Source: an uncultured Lentisphaeria bacterium
GTDB taxonomy: Bacteria; Verrucomicrobiota; Lentisphaeria; Victivallales; Victivallaceae
Length of the DNA stretch: 64,000 bases
Assembly: GCA_949298075.1 (NCBI GenBank)
Contig: CASFVA010000025.1
Coordinates: 26,063 to 90,062 of the forward strand
Reading direction: 5' to 3'
Part shown: piece after piece, positions 1 to 8,964 of the stretch
How positions within the stretch are numbered: the stretch's first letter is position 1
Layout: each line of letters begins with the position of its first letter
Made by a program: the position numbers and the translations under genes
The notes under the pieces: generated by a model
The model's input: the letters and a program-made list of their open reading frames with translations, nothing else
Database searches by the model: none
Told to the model about the DNA's origin: nothing

Positions 1-823
1 GGAGCTCCGGTCCTGGGGCCGTTTTGTCCCAATCCAGGGTTTCAAGATAATCCCGGATGTACTGTTTGTCCAGGCTGAGCGGGCTGATCCCCTCCCGATA
101 TTCGGAGGCCAGCCAGAACCGGCTGGAGTCCGGAGTCAGCACTTCATCGGCCAGAATCAGCTGCCCGTCGATTTCGCCGAATTCAAACTTGGTGTCGGCC
201 ACAATGATACCGCGTCCGGCCGCGTAATCCCGGGCCGTGGTATAGATGTGCAGTGCCAGGTCGCGCAGCGAGGCGGCCTTTTGATTCCCGATCAGAGCGG
301 CGACACCTTCAAAACTGATGGCTTCGTCGTGTTCGCCCTGTTCTGCCTTGGTCGAGGGCGTGAACAGCGGTGTGTCAAGTTTCGAGGCCAGGCGATATCC
401 GGCACGCAGCCGCAATCCGGAAACCATGCCGGTGGCCTGATAATCTTTCCAGCCGCTGCCGACCAGGTAGCCCCGGACTATGCATTCCACGGGAATGATT
501 GAGGCCTTGCGGACAATCAGCGAACGCCCCTGCAAATCCGCGCAGAAAGGCGCCAGTTCCGGGCGCGACGCCATGTCGGCAGAAATCAGATGATTCGGCA
601 CATTTTTAAGCAAATCGAACCAGAACAACGAAATCTGGGTCAGGACTTCGCCCTTGCGCGGAACGCCGTTGGGCATGACCACGTCAAACGCGCTGAGCCG
701 ATCGGTGGCGACAAACAGCAATGCGTCGCCCAGATCATAGATGTCCCTGACTTTGCCGCGATTGATCAGCCTGATCCCCGGCAGTTCCGTTTCAAGCAGT
801 GCGCCGTTGGCGTCGTAACGCAT
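1..823 (-). CDS. purC: SAICAR synthase PurC (partial, C-terminus outside window)
   Basis: Phosphoribosylaminoimidazole-succinocarboxamide synthase, a cytoplasmic purine-biosynthesis enzyme that joins CAIR and aspartate using ATP. The reverse strand reads MRYDANGALLETELPG, then INRGKVRDIYDLGD, SAFDVVMPNGVPRKGEVL and VECIVRGYLVGSGW, all typical of the yeast-like, roughly 300-residue PurC form. 274 codons are visible; the stop lies beyond position 1. The ATG at 823 follows the rplU stop by only 7 bp, so the gene is read from the rplU promoter. The pairing is unusual, because rpmA (L27) normally follows rplU. The family call rests on long conserved motifs and is secure. Confidence 0.93.
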   Translation of the reverse strand, partial: MRYDANGALLETELPGIRLINRGKVRDIYDLGDALLFVATDRLSAFDVVMPNGVPRKGEVLTQISLFWFDLLKNVPNHLISADMASRPELAPFCADLQGRSLIVRKASIIPVECIVRGYLVGSGWKDYQATGMVSGLRLRAGYRLASKLDTPLFTPSTKAEQGEHDEAISFEGVAALIGNQKAASLRDLALHIYTTARDYAAGRGIIVADTKFEFGEIDGQLILADEVLTPDSSRFWLASEYREGISPLSLDKQYIRDYLETLDWDKTAPGPEL

Positions 824-830
824 GGCTGTT

Positions 831-1145
831 TCAACCCTTGATTTCGCTGATTTCGACCCGGGTGATGGACTGGCGGTGTCCCTGGGTGCGGCGATAGCCT
901 TTGCGCCGCTTCATTTTGAAGACGACCACTTTCTTGCCGCGGAACTGATCCAGCACTTTGCCGGAAACTTCGGCTCCCTCGATCCTGGGGGTTCCGACGT
1001 TGAGTTTGCCGCCTTCCTCGCCGATTGCGAGCACGTCGGCAAAGGAAATCGCATCGCCGACCTTGGCATCCATTTTTTCAATTTCGACAATGTCGCCGGG
1101 TTTGACGGTGTACTGCTTGCTGCCGGTTTGGATAATCGCGTACAT
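831..1145 (-). CDS. rplU: 50S ribosomal protein L21
   Basis: Large-subunit ribosomal protein bL21, which binds 23S rRNA. At 104 residues the length is normal. The N-terminus MYAIIQTGSKQYTVKPGD and the C-terminal block FKMKRRKGYRRTQGHRQ are the family signature. The ATG at 1145 has GGGAGC about 8 bp upstream, and a good promoter lies at 1199-1227. The next gene on the strand is purC after 7 bp. No rpmA (L27) is found in the window, although rplU-rpmA is the common order in bacteria. Confidence 0.97.
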   Translation of the reverse strand: MYAIIQTGSKQYTVKPGDIVEIEKMDAKVGDAISFADVLAIGEEGGKLNVGTPRIEGAEVSGKVLDQFRGKKVVVFKMKRRKGYRRTQGHRQSITRVEISEIKG

Positions 1146-1198
1146 TTTTTGCTCCCATTATGTAAGTTGCGTTTAAACTAAGTCTGTACAAGTCAAAT

Positions 1199-1227
1199 AA
1201 TATAGCACCGTGCTCCGGCTATTGCAA
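1199..1227 (-). promoter_or_regulatory. Sigma70-like promoter of rplU-purC
   Basis: On the minus strand TTGCAA (1222-1227), a 17-bp spacer and TATATT (1199-1204). Transcription would start near 1192, giving a leader of about 46 nt before the rplU ATG. Confidence 0.7.
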
Positions 1228-1414
1228 GTCTGAACTTTGGGGTAATTTTGAAAAAATACGATTTCACAAAGCAGTTCTCCGCCGCGCCGAAACCGGCCCG
1301 GAACTGGAAAAGCTTCCGGGAGAAATACATTTTTAAGGTGCGGCGCTCCCCGGCTCCGGAAAAAGCCCAGGGACCGGCAAAATACAAATTGTCGAACGGA
1401 GTCTGGCCGCCGGT

Positions 1415-1443
1415 TTGTACAAAAGGCTTCCAGGGTATATATT
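1415..1443 (+). promoter_or_regulatory. Sigma70-like promoter upstream of the 1606 membrane protein
   Basis: TTGTAC (1415-1420), 17-bp spacer, TATATT (1438-1443). The leader to the ATG at 1606 would be about 155 nt. The 460-bp gap 1146-1605 holds this promoter and the divergent rplU promoter. Otherwise I see no convincing gene in it. Confidence 0.55.
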
Positions 1444-1605
1444 ATCAACTAATCGCGTCCGTCAATCCAACGGGCACGAGTGTGCCAAATGTGCCATCGA
1501 TTATGAAAATCAGACGGCTACTGGATTTGCCGTCAGGGACGGGGCGATGGCCGTCGCGGAATTGTTGAGGCGGCCGGCGCTTGAATTGCTGCCCTCCGGA
1601 AAATT

Positions 1606-3129
1606 ATGAAAATATCAAAATTCCTTTTTAATACCGCCACTGGTCCGCTGCTGAACGCGGTGGTGTCGGGATACGGCATTGGCTGTTGTCTGGCGATCGG
1701 TTATTGCCGGTTGAACACGGAGCCGGCGGCCCCGCGGGAAGCGGTTGGGGTGGTGGTGACGGCCCTGGGCGCACTGATCGGCCATTTTGCAGTTGGCCGT
1801 TTAAAGTCCGGACACCGGCGTACGGCCGGTACGGTAATCATGCTTCTGGTGATAGGAGGGCTGCCCTGGCTCGATGGTCTGGCCTCCCTCGGAGCCGCGG
1901 TGGCGCTCGGCGCAATCTGGGCGGTGCTCCGTGGATGCCGGGCCGGACTGCGCTGGTGTTGTGTCCTGTCATTGATTGCCGGATTTACAATGGTGGGCAA
2001 TGGCCTGCTGATGTCGGGGCTGCAGCGTTCGCTTTCCGAACAGAGCGAGGCGGTGGCGCTGGTGCCGCTGGCGCCGTTGCTGTCGCAGGAGGACAGCCCC
2101 AGCGTATTGTGGTTGGAAAGTTCCCCCGGTCCCGGTGCGCCGGCGTTGGCGGCGCTGCCTTACGTCGGGCGGGTTGATCAATTGTTCTGGCGCCAGTACG
2201 AGGTTATGAATCCCGGTGGATTCAGAGAAAACTACGACTTGGTTTTACTGCGGGATTTCGGAGGGAGCTTTGGATGGCGTCGACAGCAGAAACTCGACGC
2301 CGGTTATGCTGCGCTAAAAAAGGGCGGAGTGATAATTTATCCGGCGGAATCCGGCTGGTTGTTCCACCGTTGTATCGGACCCACCCGAACGGCTGGTGGC
2401 ATGAAGATCACCGGTTATGATGGGGATTTTATTGTGGCGTCCAAAGGGTTTGAATTAATTCCTGATCCAGATGCCCTGGATGAGCGCCTGAACCGTTTGC
2501 AGCAGGCTGAGAAGTGCGAAATTATTCCGCCGGGAGTATTGTCGGCGTATTTTTACGACCGGTTGAAAAGCGTGACTTTTCGGCTGCCGGTCAAGGTTGC
2601 GCCGGTGGTTTTGGCGGTGATTGCGGCGCTTTATCTCGGATTGAGATTTATCAGCAGCCGTGGCCGGCGTATGGCGGAGTTCCTGAGTGCGGCGGAAAAT
2701 TCCGCCGTTGCAGTTCTGGCCGTATTGGCGGTTTCCGGAGAACTGCCAGTCAATGTCAATTTCCACCCCGTTCTGTTCGGGGGGATTATGTTGTCCGGGC
2801 TGGCCCTGCCGTTGCGGTCCGGTATCCGCAGGAGCCTTGGAGTAATCGGAACTGTCGTTCCGGCGGTGTGGCTGCTGCCGGCGGTTCGGGAATGTCCCGG
2901 GATCAACTGCGCTGTCGCCGCAGTGGTTCTGCTGACCGCTTCCGGGTTCAGGTTCGAACAGGAGAACCAGTCCCGGCTTAACTCCGCCGACCTGGATCTG
3001 GCTGTCTGGCTCGGCCTGATCTGGGGTGCACTGGTTTTCGGCGCCGCGTGGTGGCTTGGCAGCTGGTCGCTGCCGGCGGTTGTGGCGGCGCTGCTTCTGC
3101 TGCGCTGCACTTCTTATCTGCGGGGATGA
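1606..3129 (+). CDS. Polytopic membrane protein with spermidine-synthase-like middle domain
   Basis: A 507-residue protein I cannot assign to a named family. About six hydrophobic segments come first (roughly residues 12-150). A soluble stretch of about 170 residues follows, then five or six more membrane segments from about residue 330 to the end. The soluble part contains YDLVLLRDFGG and, later, LKKGGVIIYP. This order resembles the Rossmann-like core of the spermidine synthase fold, as in fused membrane/SpeE proteins of other bacteria. The SAM-binding glycine motif is not recognisable, so it may be inactive or I may be wrong. It stands alone between rplU and nagB with its own promoter. The SD before the ATG is weak. 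Confidence 0.6.
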   Translation: MKISKFLFNTATGPLLNAVVSGYGIGCCLAIGYCRLNTEPAAPREAVGVVVTALGALIGHFAVGRLKSGHRRTAGTVIMLLVIGGLPWLDGLASLGAAVALGAIWAVLRGCRAGLRWCCVLSLIAGFTMVGNGLLMSGLQRSLSEQSEAVALVPLAPLLSQEDSPSVLWLESSPGPGAPALAALPYVGRVDQLFWRQYEVMNPGGFRENYDLVLLRDFGGSFGWRRQQKLDAGYAALKKGGVIIYPAESGWLFHRCIGPTRTAGGMKITGYDGDFIVASKGFELIPDPDALDERLNRLQQAEKCEIIPPGVLSAYFYDRLKSVTFRLPVKVAPVVLAVIAALYLGLRFISSRGRRMAEFLSAAENSAVAVLAVLAVSGELPVNVNFHPVLFGGIMLSGLALPLRSGIRRSLGVIGTVVPAVWLLPAVRECPGINCAVAAVVLLTASGFRFEQENQSRLNSADLDLAVWLGLIWGALVFGAAWWLGSWSLPAVVAALLLLRCTSYLRG

Positions 3130-3449
3130 GCTTTTACATAAAAGTGCATGCTTTCCCCGGCAAAGTCCATAGACGCCAGTCAATTGCCGTGTATATTGTA
3201 GCCATGAGCAACGGAACAGCAACGACCGCGGCACAGCGGCAAATCCAGCTTGACCGGTGGACCCGGTTCATTTCGTCAAGGTAAAGATGGAACATTACGC
3301 AGTTGCCGGGGAATAACGGGGGACTCCCGCTTTCGCGCAGTGCCGTGCCTCAGTTCGGAATAGTTGGCTGGGTTGTCCGGCTTTAAACCGAAAAACGGAA
3401 TATTATCAGATTTGCACCGTAACATCTCTCTGCTGAAAGGAAGTACCCC
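3130..3449 (+). other. Intergenic region before nagB
   Basis: 320 bp without a convincing gene. A purine-rich GAAAGGAAG Shine-Dalgarno sequence lies just before the nagB ATG. I did not find a well-spaced promoter here; the AT-rich stretch around 3398-3412 could be a -10 region but lacks a -35 partner. Confidence 0.4.
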
Positions 3450-4235
3450 ATGGATGTCATTATTCGTCCGGACACCGCTTCTGCGGTGAAACTCACTGCC
3501 CGTCTGATTGCTGACGCCATCAACGCCAAACCTGATTTCAAACTTGGTCTGGCCACCGGCGGAACCATGGAAGCTGTTTATGCCGAACTGGCAGCCATGA
3601 ACCGGGCCGGGCAAGTGGATTTTTCGCTGGTGCGTACATTCAACCTCGATGAATACATCGGATTGCCGGCTGACGATCCGAACTCCTACCGCTATTACAT
3701 GAATCATCACCTGTTCGACCATGTGAACATCGATCCGCGCAACACCCATCTGCCCGATGGAATGGCGACCGACGAGGAAGCTGAAGCTGAAGCCTATGAA
3801 GCCGCCATGGCCGATGCCGGAGGAATTGACCTGCAGCTGCTCGGCATCGGCAATGACGGGCACATCGGTTTCAATGAGCCGCTTTCAAGTTTTTCTTCGC
3901 GGACGTCCGCCAGGTATCTTACTCCGGAAACGTACCGGCAGAATTGCGTTTATTTCAATCCGCCGGAGAGCATGCCGCGCCGGGCGTTTACCATGGGAGT
4001 CGGCACCATCCTGGATGCGCGGCGGATTGTCATGCTTATCACCGGCTCCCGCAAGGCGGCCATTGCTGCACGGGCGATAGAGGGACCATTGACTTCGATG
4101 GTGACCGGCAGCGCGGTTCAGCTTCATCCGGATGCGGTGGTGATTCTGGATGCCGAAGCCGCCGCCGGGTTGACCTGCCGGGAGTATTGCGACGATGCGT
4201 TCAACAATGATCCGAAATGGGCAGCATACCGCTGA
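3450..4235 (+). CDS. nagB: Glucosamine-6-phosphate deaminase NagB
   Basis: Converts glucosamine 6-phosphate to fructose 6-phosphate and ammonia in the cytoplasm, feeding amino sugars into glycolysis. The 261-residue length is normal. Visible motifs are the phosphate-binding LGLATGGTMEAVY near residue 33, NLDEYIGL with the catalytic Asp67, and GIGNDGHIGFNEP with Asp136, His138 and Glu143. These match the active-site residues of the E. coli enzyme. AAAGGAAG precedes the ATG at good spacing. It is followed after 27 bp by a ROK-family gene, which fits an amino-sugar catabolic pair. Confidence 0.95.
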   Translation: MDVIIRPDTASAVKLTARLIADAINAKPDFKLGLATGGTMEAVYAELAAMNRAGQVDFSLVRTFNLDEYIGLPADDPNSYRYYMNHHLFDHVNIDPRNTHLPDGMATDEEAEAEAYEAAMADAGGIDLQLLGIGNDGHIGFNEPLSSFSSRTSARYLTPETYRQNCVYFNPPESMPRRAFTMGVGTILDARRIVMLITGSRKAAIAARAIEGPLTSMVTGSAVQLHPDAVVILDAEAAAGLTCREYCDDAFNNDPKWAAYR

Positions 4236-4262
4236 AACGGTATGAAAGCGGAGTACAGTTTT

Positions 4263-5639
4263 ATGGGTGAAATAAGAGTGGTTCCGGGAATGATTCCCGA
4301 ACTGGATCCCGGTTTTGTTCCGGCCGCATTGTGGAATCGGAGTTACCGCGCCGTTGCGGCCGCGTCCGGACGACGGGTCGCGATTGCCCTGGAGCGATCC
4401 AACGGTGCGGTGTCGCGGTTTGACACCGTGATGGGGCCGGATGATCCCGGTATGCGGGAAACCAACTTCCGTTATCTGGAGCGGCTGGTAAAATTCCTGC
4501 TGTGGTCCTGCGGCGGCTGGCACGTCACCGTCGCCGGAGCCGAAGAACTGGTTTCTCAGCTCCAAGCTGTCTATTCGTCAGGCGGAGAGCGGGCTTTTGA
4601 CGCCGCAGTGATGGGACGGCGGGTCTATGATCATGATTTTACGATCACCGGATGCCCTTATGACGAGGCCCCGGCAGCCCGGCCGGTTGAACTCCGCATC
4701 GGCGGACACTGGGAGGGGTGCCGCATCGGCTTTGATCTTGGCGGATCCGACCGCAAGTGCGCCGCGGTAATTGACGGCAAGGTGGTGTTCAGTGAAGAAG
4801 TGCCCTGGGATCCTTATTTCCAGACTGACATCGCATATCATCGCGCCGGCATTCTGGATTCTCTGAAGCGGGCGGCGGCCAAGTTGCCCCGCATTGACGC
4901 CATTGGTGGCAGCGCCGCCGGTATTTACGTCAACAGTTGTCCCCGGCTGGTCTCGTTGTTCCGGGGCATCCCCGAAGCGGAGTGGCCGGCCAAGGTGCAT
5001 CCGTTGTTCGATGAAATTTCCAGAGAATTTCCCGGAGTGCCGTTTGTGGTGCTCAATGACGGTGAAGTTACTGCGCTGGCCGGAGCGATCAGCCTGAAAC
5101 GCAATGCCATGCTCGGAGTTTCAATGGGAACCAGCGAAGCCGTGGGTTATGTGACTCCCGACGGTGTTCTGACCGATTATCTTAACGAATTGGCTTTCGC
5201 ACCGATTGATTACCGTATCGGAGCGGCGCCGCGGGACGAGTGGTCCGGAGATGTCGGCGTCGGAGCCGGTTATCTTTCCCAGCAGGCGGTGGCACGTCTG
5301 GCCGCGCCGGCCGGTTTTGACTTCAAGCCGGGCATGTCGTTTCCGGAAATCCTGAAATTGGTGCAGCAGGCCATGGCGGCGGGGGACCGGCGGGCGGAGG
5401 CGATTTATCGGACTGTCGGTTGTTATCTCGGTTATGCCGTCGCGCATTATGCGGTTTTTTATGAATTGAAAAATCTGCTGCTGCTGGGAAGGGTTTCCTC
5501 CGGACTTGGCGGCGAAGTGATTATTGAGACGGCCCGCCGGGTGCTGGCCGCGGATTTCCCCGAACTGGATATGGAATTCCATATCCCGGATGAAACTTTC
5601 AAACGCCATGGACAGGCGGTCATTGCCGCGACTTTGTAA
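4263..5639 (+). CDS. ROK family protein, probable sugar kinase
   Basis: Cytoplasmic ROK/ASKHA-fold protein of 458 residues, likely phosphorylating a hexose or amino sugar. Around residue 157 it carries IGFDLGGSDRKCAAV, the phosphate-1 motif of ROK kinases. Further on are AIGGSAAGIYVN, VVLNDGEVTALAGA and MLGVSMGTSEAVG, equivalent to the catalytic-Asp and adenosine regions. It is longer than usual (about 300-400), with an N-terminal extension of about 150 residues of unknown role and no helix-turn-helix that I can see. The ATG at 4263 has GGAG 9 bp upstream; the in-frame ATG at 4242 has none. The downstream terminator closes the nagB operon. The substrate is inferred from nagB next to it. Confidence 0.8.
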   Translation: MGEIRVVPGMIPELDPGFVPAALWNRSYRAVAAASGRRVAIALERSNGAVSRFDTVMGPDDPGMRETNFRYLERLVKFLLWSCGGWHVTVAGAEELVSQLQAVYSSGGERAFDAAVMGRRVYDHDFTITGCPYDEAPAARPVELRIGGHWEGCRIGFDLGGSDRKCAAVIDGKVVFSEEVPWDPYFQTDIAYHRAGILDSLKRAAAKLPRIDAIGGSAAGIYVNSCPRLVSLFRGIPEAEWPAKVHPLFDEISREFPGVPFVVLNDGEVTALAGAISLKRNAMLGVSMGTSEAVGYVTPDGVLTDYLNELAFAPIDYRIGAAPRDEWSGDVGVGAGYLSQQAVARLAAPAGFDFKPGMSFPEILKLVQQAMAAGDRRAEAIYRTVGCYLGYAVAHYAVFYELKNLLLLGRVSSGLGGEVIIETARRVLAADFPELDMEFHIPDETFKRHGQAVIAATL

Positions 5640-5656
5640 GACGAGGCGGACGAATG

Positions 5657-5693
5657 CGGCTTTTCCCGGTATCGGAAAAAGCCGTTTTTTTTT
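5657..5693 (+). terminator. Rho-independent terminator after nagB-ROK
   Basis: Stem CGGCTTTTCC / GGAAAAAGCCG with a short loop and one bulged A, followed directly by nine T residues. Confidence 0.85.
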
Positions 5694-5703
5694 GCATTAC
5701 GCA

Positions 5704-5732
5704 TTGCAATGCGCCGGGGAGGGGATTATATT
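5704..5732 (+). promoter_or_regulatory. Sigma70-like promoter of the ABC exporter/HlyD operon
   Basis: TTGCAA (5704-5709), 17-bp spacer, TATATT (5727-5732). Same pattern as the rplU promoter. The start would fall near 5739, about 100 nt before the ATG, just beyond the preceding terminator. Confidence 0.7.
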
Positions 5733-5840
5733 TAGCCAAAATCAGATGAAAATATGCGGAACGGTTGCTGAAACTGGCCCGCATATTTGCTATCTGATGA
5801 CTGATGCGATACGGGTAAACTCATTGCAAAAAAGGGAGTA

Positions 5841-7634
5841 ATGCAAATGAGAAAGCGGGTTGCGGAACCCACGCGGGAGGAGTTGTTCAAACGTTATGAA
5901 CATCAGCCGCTGAATAAAATCATTCCGTTGATCAAACCGTACCGTTATCTGATGCTGGGATCGCTGACCACACTGGTGATGCTTAACCTGATCGGCATCA
6001 CCATGCCGTGGATGCTGAAAATTTCCATTGACCGGGTGATCCCCAACGCCGATTACGTCCTTTTCGGTGTGCTCTGCGGCGCAATGATCATTATTTATCT
6101 GTCGCGCTGTCTTTTGCGGTATATTGCGGTTTACCTTACTGATTATACTGGCATCCGGACCATGGTGGATCTGCGCCAGAAAGTGTTTCGCCATCTGCAG
6201 AGCCTTTCGCTGCGTTTTTATGAGGAATACCGGACCGGTAAACTGATTTCCAACGTTATCAGCGACGTGGCATTGCTCCAAATGCTGATGCGCAGCATCA
6301 CTCAGCTGGGAGAACAGGTATTCCAGCTGATGGTCATTGCCATACTGTTGCTGGTCATCAATTGGAGAATGGGACTGGTTGTGTTTCTGTCTTTGCCGTT
6401 GCATTACATCAACTTCTACTTCTTCCGGCGTGCCATGCGCAAGGATTCATTGATGATGCAGGAAAAGATGTCGGAGGTTTCTGCCAACCTGTCCGAGACG
6501 CTCAGCGGGGTCAAGGTTGTCAAGTCCTTTGCCAAGGAGCGGTCGGAGTGTTTGAATTTCTTTCAGAATTTGCGGCCGGTGGTTGACATCCAGATGCGCA
6601 TCAGCGTGGACAGTGTCGGTTTGTGGTCAATTTTTGACATCCTGTCGCTCTGCACATATCTGGCGACGATCGGCATGGGGATTGTTTTCGTCAAAGACGG
6701 ATCGATTTCAATTGGAGAATTTGTCGCTTTTTACACTTATGTCGGTATGATGATCAACCCGATCAACATTCTCTCCAACCTCAGTGTAACTTTCGCCCAG
6801 GGCATGGTGGGGGCCAGTCGCATTGTCCGGCTGTTGAACACAATCCCCGAAATCAAGGAAGCTCCCAATCCGATTCACATCGACCGGTTGGATGGACTGG
6901 TGGAGTTTAAAAACGTTGTATTCAGCTATGATGCCGAAAAAGAGCCGACCATAAAAAACTTCTCCCTGACCATCCGGCCCGGCAAAAAGGTTGCGCTGGT
7001 AGGACCGAGCGGTTCCGGAAAATCGACGATCAGCAATTTGCTGCTGCGCTTTTATGACATTGACTCCGGAACCATCAAGGTGGATAATATTGATATCCGG
7101 AAGATGGGCCTTGAGAGTTACCGCAATCATGTCGGCGTGGTTCTTCAGGAACCGTTTCTGTTCTCCGGAACCATCCGGGACAACATCGCCTATGCCAAGC
7201 GGGATGCCACCGAGGCCGAAATCGAAAACGCCGCCCGCATGGCCAATGTCATGGAATTTGTGGAGCAGCTTCCGGATGGATTTGAAACCATCATAGGTGA
7301 AAACGGCGCCAGCCTGTCCGGTGGTCAGAAACAGCGCCTGGCCATTGCCCGGGCAGTGTTGAAAAATCCGGAAATTCTCATTCTGGATGAGGCCACCAGT
7401 GCGCTGGACACCGTGTCGGAATTTCTGGTTCAGGAGGCCTTGGACCGTTTGATGGAGGATAAAACCACCATCATTATTGCCCATCGGCTTTCCACCGTCA
7501 AAAACGCCGATCTGATTGTGGTGCTGGATTCCGGGCGCATTGTCCAGCAGGGCACCCATGACGATTTGATGGCCCAGCCGGGAACCTATCGCGAACTTTA
7601 TCAAACTCAGCGCAAAATGGCGCGGCAGAATTAA
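5841..7634 (+). CDS. ABC exporter, fused permease and ATPase (MsbA/LmrA type)
   Basis: Inner-membrane half-transporter of 597 residues, expected to work as a homodimer. The N-terminal half holds about six membrane helices (exporter type I fold). The ATPase half has Walker A GPSGSGKS near residue 388, signature LSGGQKQR near 491, Walker B ILILDEATSALD near 512 and the switch His in IIAHRLS near 546. All ATPase motifs are intact. A GGGAG Shine-Dalgarno lies 3-7 bp before the ATG; the second ATG at 5847 is equally possible. An HlyD-like adaptor follows after 15 bp, suggesting export across the whole envelope. The substrate (lipid, peptide, drug or polysaccharide) cannot be told. Confidence 0.88.
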   Translation: MQMRKRVAEPTREELFKRYEHQPLNKIIPLIKPYRYLMLGSLTTLVMLNLIGITMPWMLKISIDRVIPNADYVLFGVLCGAMIIIYLSRCLLRYIAVYLTDYTGIRTMVDLRQKVFRHLQSLSLRFYEEYRTGKLISNVISDVALLQMLMRSITQLGEQVFQLMVIAILLLVINWRMGLVVFLSLPLHYINFYFFRRAMRKDSLMMQEKMSEVSANLSETLSGVKVVKSFAKERSECLNFFQNLRPVVDIQMRISVDSVGLWSIFDILSLCTYLATIGMGIVFVKDGSISIGEFVAFYTYVGMMINPINILSNLSVTFAQGMVGASRIVRLLNTIPEIKEAPNPIHIDRLDGLVEFKNVVFSYDAEKEPTIKNFSLTIRPGKKVALVGPSGSGKSTISNLLLRFYDIDSGTIKVDNIDIRKMGLESYRNHVGVVLQEPFLFSGTIRDNIAYAKRDATEAEIENAARMANVMEFVEQLPDGFETIIGENGASLSGGQKQRLAIARAVLKNPEILILDEATSALDTVSEFLVQEALDRLMEDKTTIIIAHRLSTVKNADLIVVLDSGRIVQQGTHDDLMAQPGTYRELYQTQRKMARQN

Positions 7635-7649
7635 GCGGGAGGACAGACC

Positions 7650-8858
7650 ATGTCTTATTCATTCAAACGTCCTGCTCATGCCAGCATATTGCGTCAGTTC
7701 CGGCTTTTCAAACGCCTGCTGCTGCTGATCGGATTTCTGTTTCTGGTCATTTTTGGCGTGATGATTTTTGGAACCATGGAGGATCAGGTACGCGGTTTAG
7801 GCACCGTGGCCGGTATTCGCGAATATGATCTCAAGGCGCTGGTCAGCGCCCGCACCTTTCGGATTCTGCATTACGAAGGCGAATTTGTGCAGCGCGGGGA
7901 GGCGCTTTTGGAGTTTGAAGCTGAAAAACAGCACGACCAGATCAAAATGATCCGCAATGAGATCAAAGAACTTGAACTGGAAATTTCCGTCAAGGAAAAA
8001 GCGTTGAAAATTCTGCGTAAGGACCCGCTTCCGGCCTACTACCGGCACACGGAGCTGGAATTGGCAACCGCCCGGGAGCGTTTTGTCCGCACTGAGCGTG
8101 AAGTGGAAGTCTATAAGCGGCTCTTTGAGCAGAGGGTCATTACCAGGAGAGAGTTTCTTCGGGTTGAAATGGATCACCTGGCCAACCGCATGGCGGTACA
8201 GCGCCTTGAGGACGATCTCAAGAAGCTGAAGGACGGCATGGCTACCGATATTATTGACAAGGCCGAGGAAGAGCTGCGACTTCTGCGCCAGAAGCTCAAG
8301 ACCAAACAGGATGAGTTGGATATGGAAGTCCGGCGTCTGGAGGACTACATCATCCGGGCTCCGGATGCCGGAATCATCACCGATATTCCGCCGCGCCCGG
8401 GGGGGTATTATGAACGGGGCGAGGTCGTGGTGAAATTTGCCGCCAACCAGAACAAAAAGGTAATCGGGCTCATCGACGAAAAGCAGGTGTACAAAGTCGA
8501 GCCCGGACAACCGGTCCGGATTTACAGTAACCAGTACAATTACTGGGATTACGGTTATTTTGAGGGTGAGGTTGATATTGTTTATCAGTTGCCCATAGAA
8601 ATCAAGGGAGTTTACTACTATCCGGTCAAAATTCTGCTGACCCGGGAGCAGCAACCGCTGCGGTTCGGATCCAGCTGTGAGGTGACGATTGTGGCCGGGA
8701 GGGAACGGATCATTTTCGCGCTGATGGGAATCCGCAGTAAGGATTATCTGGTGCGGCGCGGACTGATTAAACCTAAAACTTCGGACAGCCTTGATTCGGC
8801 CCTGTCCGAGTTGTCCCAGGACGCTGGTGTTGTCGACTCCGGCATGACCGACCGGTAG
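7650..8858 (+). CDS. HlyD-family periplasmic adaptor
   Basis: Membrane-fusion protein of 402 residues. One membrane helix lies at about residues 24-45 (LLLLIGFLFLVIFGVMIFG). A barrel-sandwich half follows, then a long charged alpha-helical hairpin of coiled-coil type (roughly 90-230) rich in E/K/R heptads. The second lipoyl half begins near IIRAPDAGIITDIPPRPGGY. A beta-barrel domain ends the protein. It should connect the neighbouring ABC exporter to an outer-membrane channel. No TolC-like gene is in the window, so the third partner must be elsewhere. The start is ATG 7650 with GGGAGGA upstream. A strong hairpin with a short T-run follows at 8876-8921. Confidence 0.85.
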   Translation: MSYSFKRPAHASILRQFRLFKRLLLLIGFLFLVIFGVMIFGTMEDQVRGLGTVAGIREYDLKALVSARTFRILHYEGEFVQRGEALLEFEAEKQHDQIKMIRNEIKELELEISVKEKALKILRKDPLPAYYRHTELELATARERFVRTEREVEVYKRLFEQRVITRREFLRVEMDHLANRMAVQRLEDDLKKLKDGMATDIIDKAEEELRLLRQKLKTKQDELDMEVRRLEDYIIRAPDAGIITDIPPRPGGYYERGEVVVKFAANQNKKVIGLIDEKQVYKVEPGQPVRIYSNQYNYWDYGYFEGEVDIVYQLPIEIKGVYYYPVKILLTREQQPLRFGSSCEVTIVAGRERIIFALMGIRSKDYLVRRGLIKPKTSDSLDSALSELSQDAGVVDSGMTDR

Positions 8859-8875
8859 AATTGTCGCCTGACTCC

Positions 8876-8921
8876 GGCGGATGAGGCGTATGTCCCTGAT
8901 GCGCGACCGCATCCGCCTTTT
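8876..8921 (+). terminator. Terminator-like hairpin after the HlyD-family gene
   Basis: GGCGGATG (8876-8883) pairs with CATCCGCC (8910-8917), and an inner stem GCGTAT / ATGCGC stacks inside. TTTT follows. It lies between convergent genes. Confidence 0.6.
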
Positions 8922-8964
8922 ACTGTGTTGCCTTCAGCTGATTGACGGCTTGTCTGGAAGCCGC

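Noticed and set aside
1173..1448. Open frames on both strands in the rplU upstream gap
   Set aside because: They overlap two divergent promoters, lack SD sites and resemble no family.
1415..1609. 64-codon frame ending inside the ATG of the 1606 gene
   Set aside because: Its TTG start is the -35 box of a good promoter; only the last 20 codons would follow an in-frame ATG, and no family is recognisable.
2455..3234. 259-codon frame antisense to the 1606 gene
   Set aside because: Shadow of a GC-rich coding gene; low-complexity Gln/Arg/Pro-rich product with no start signal.
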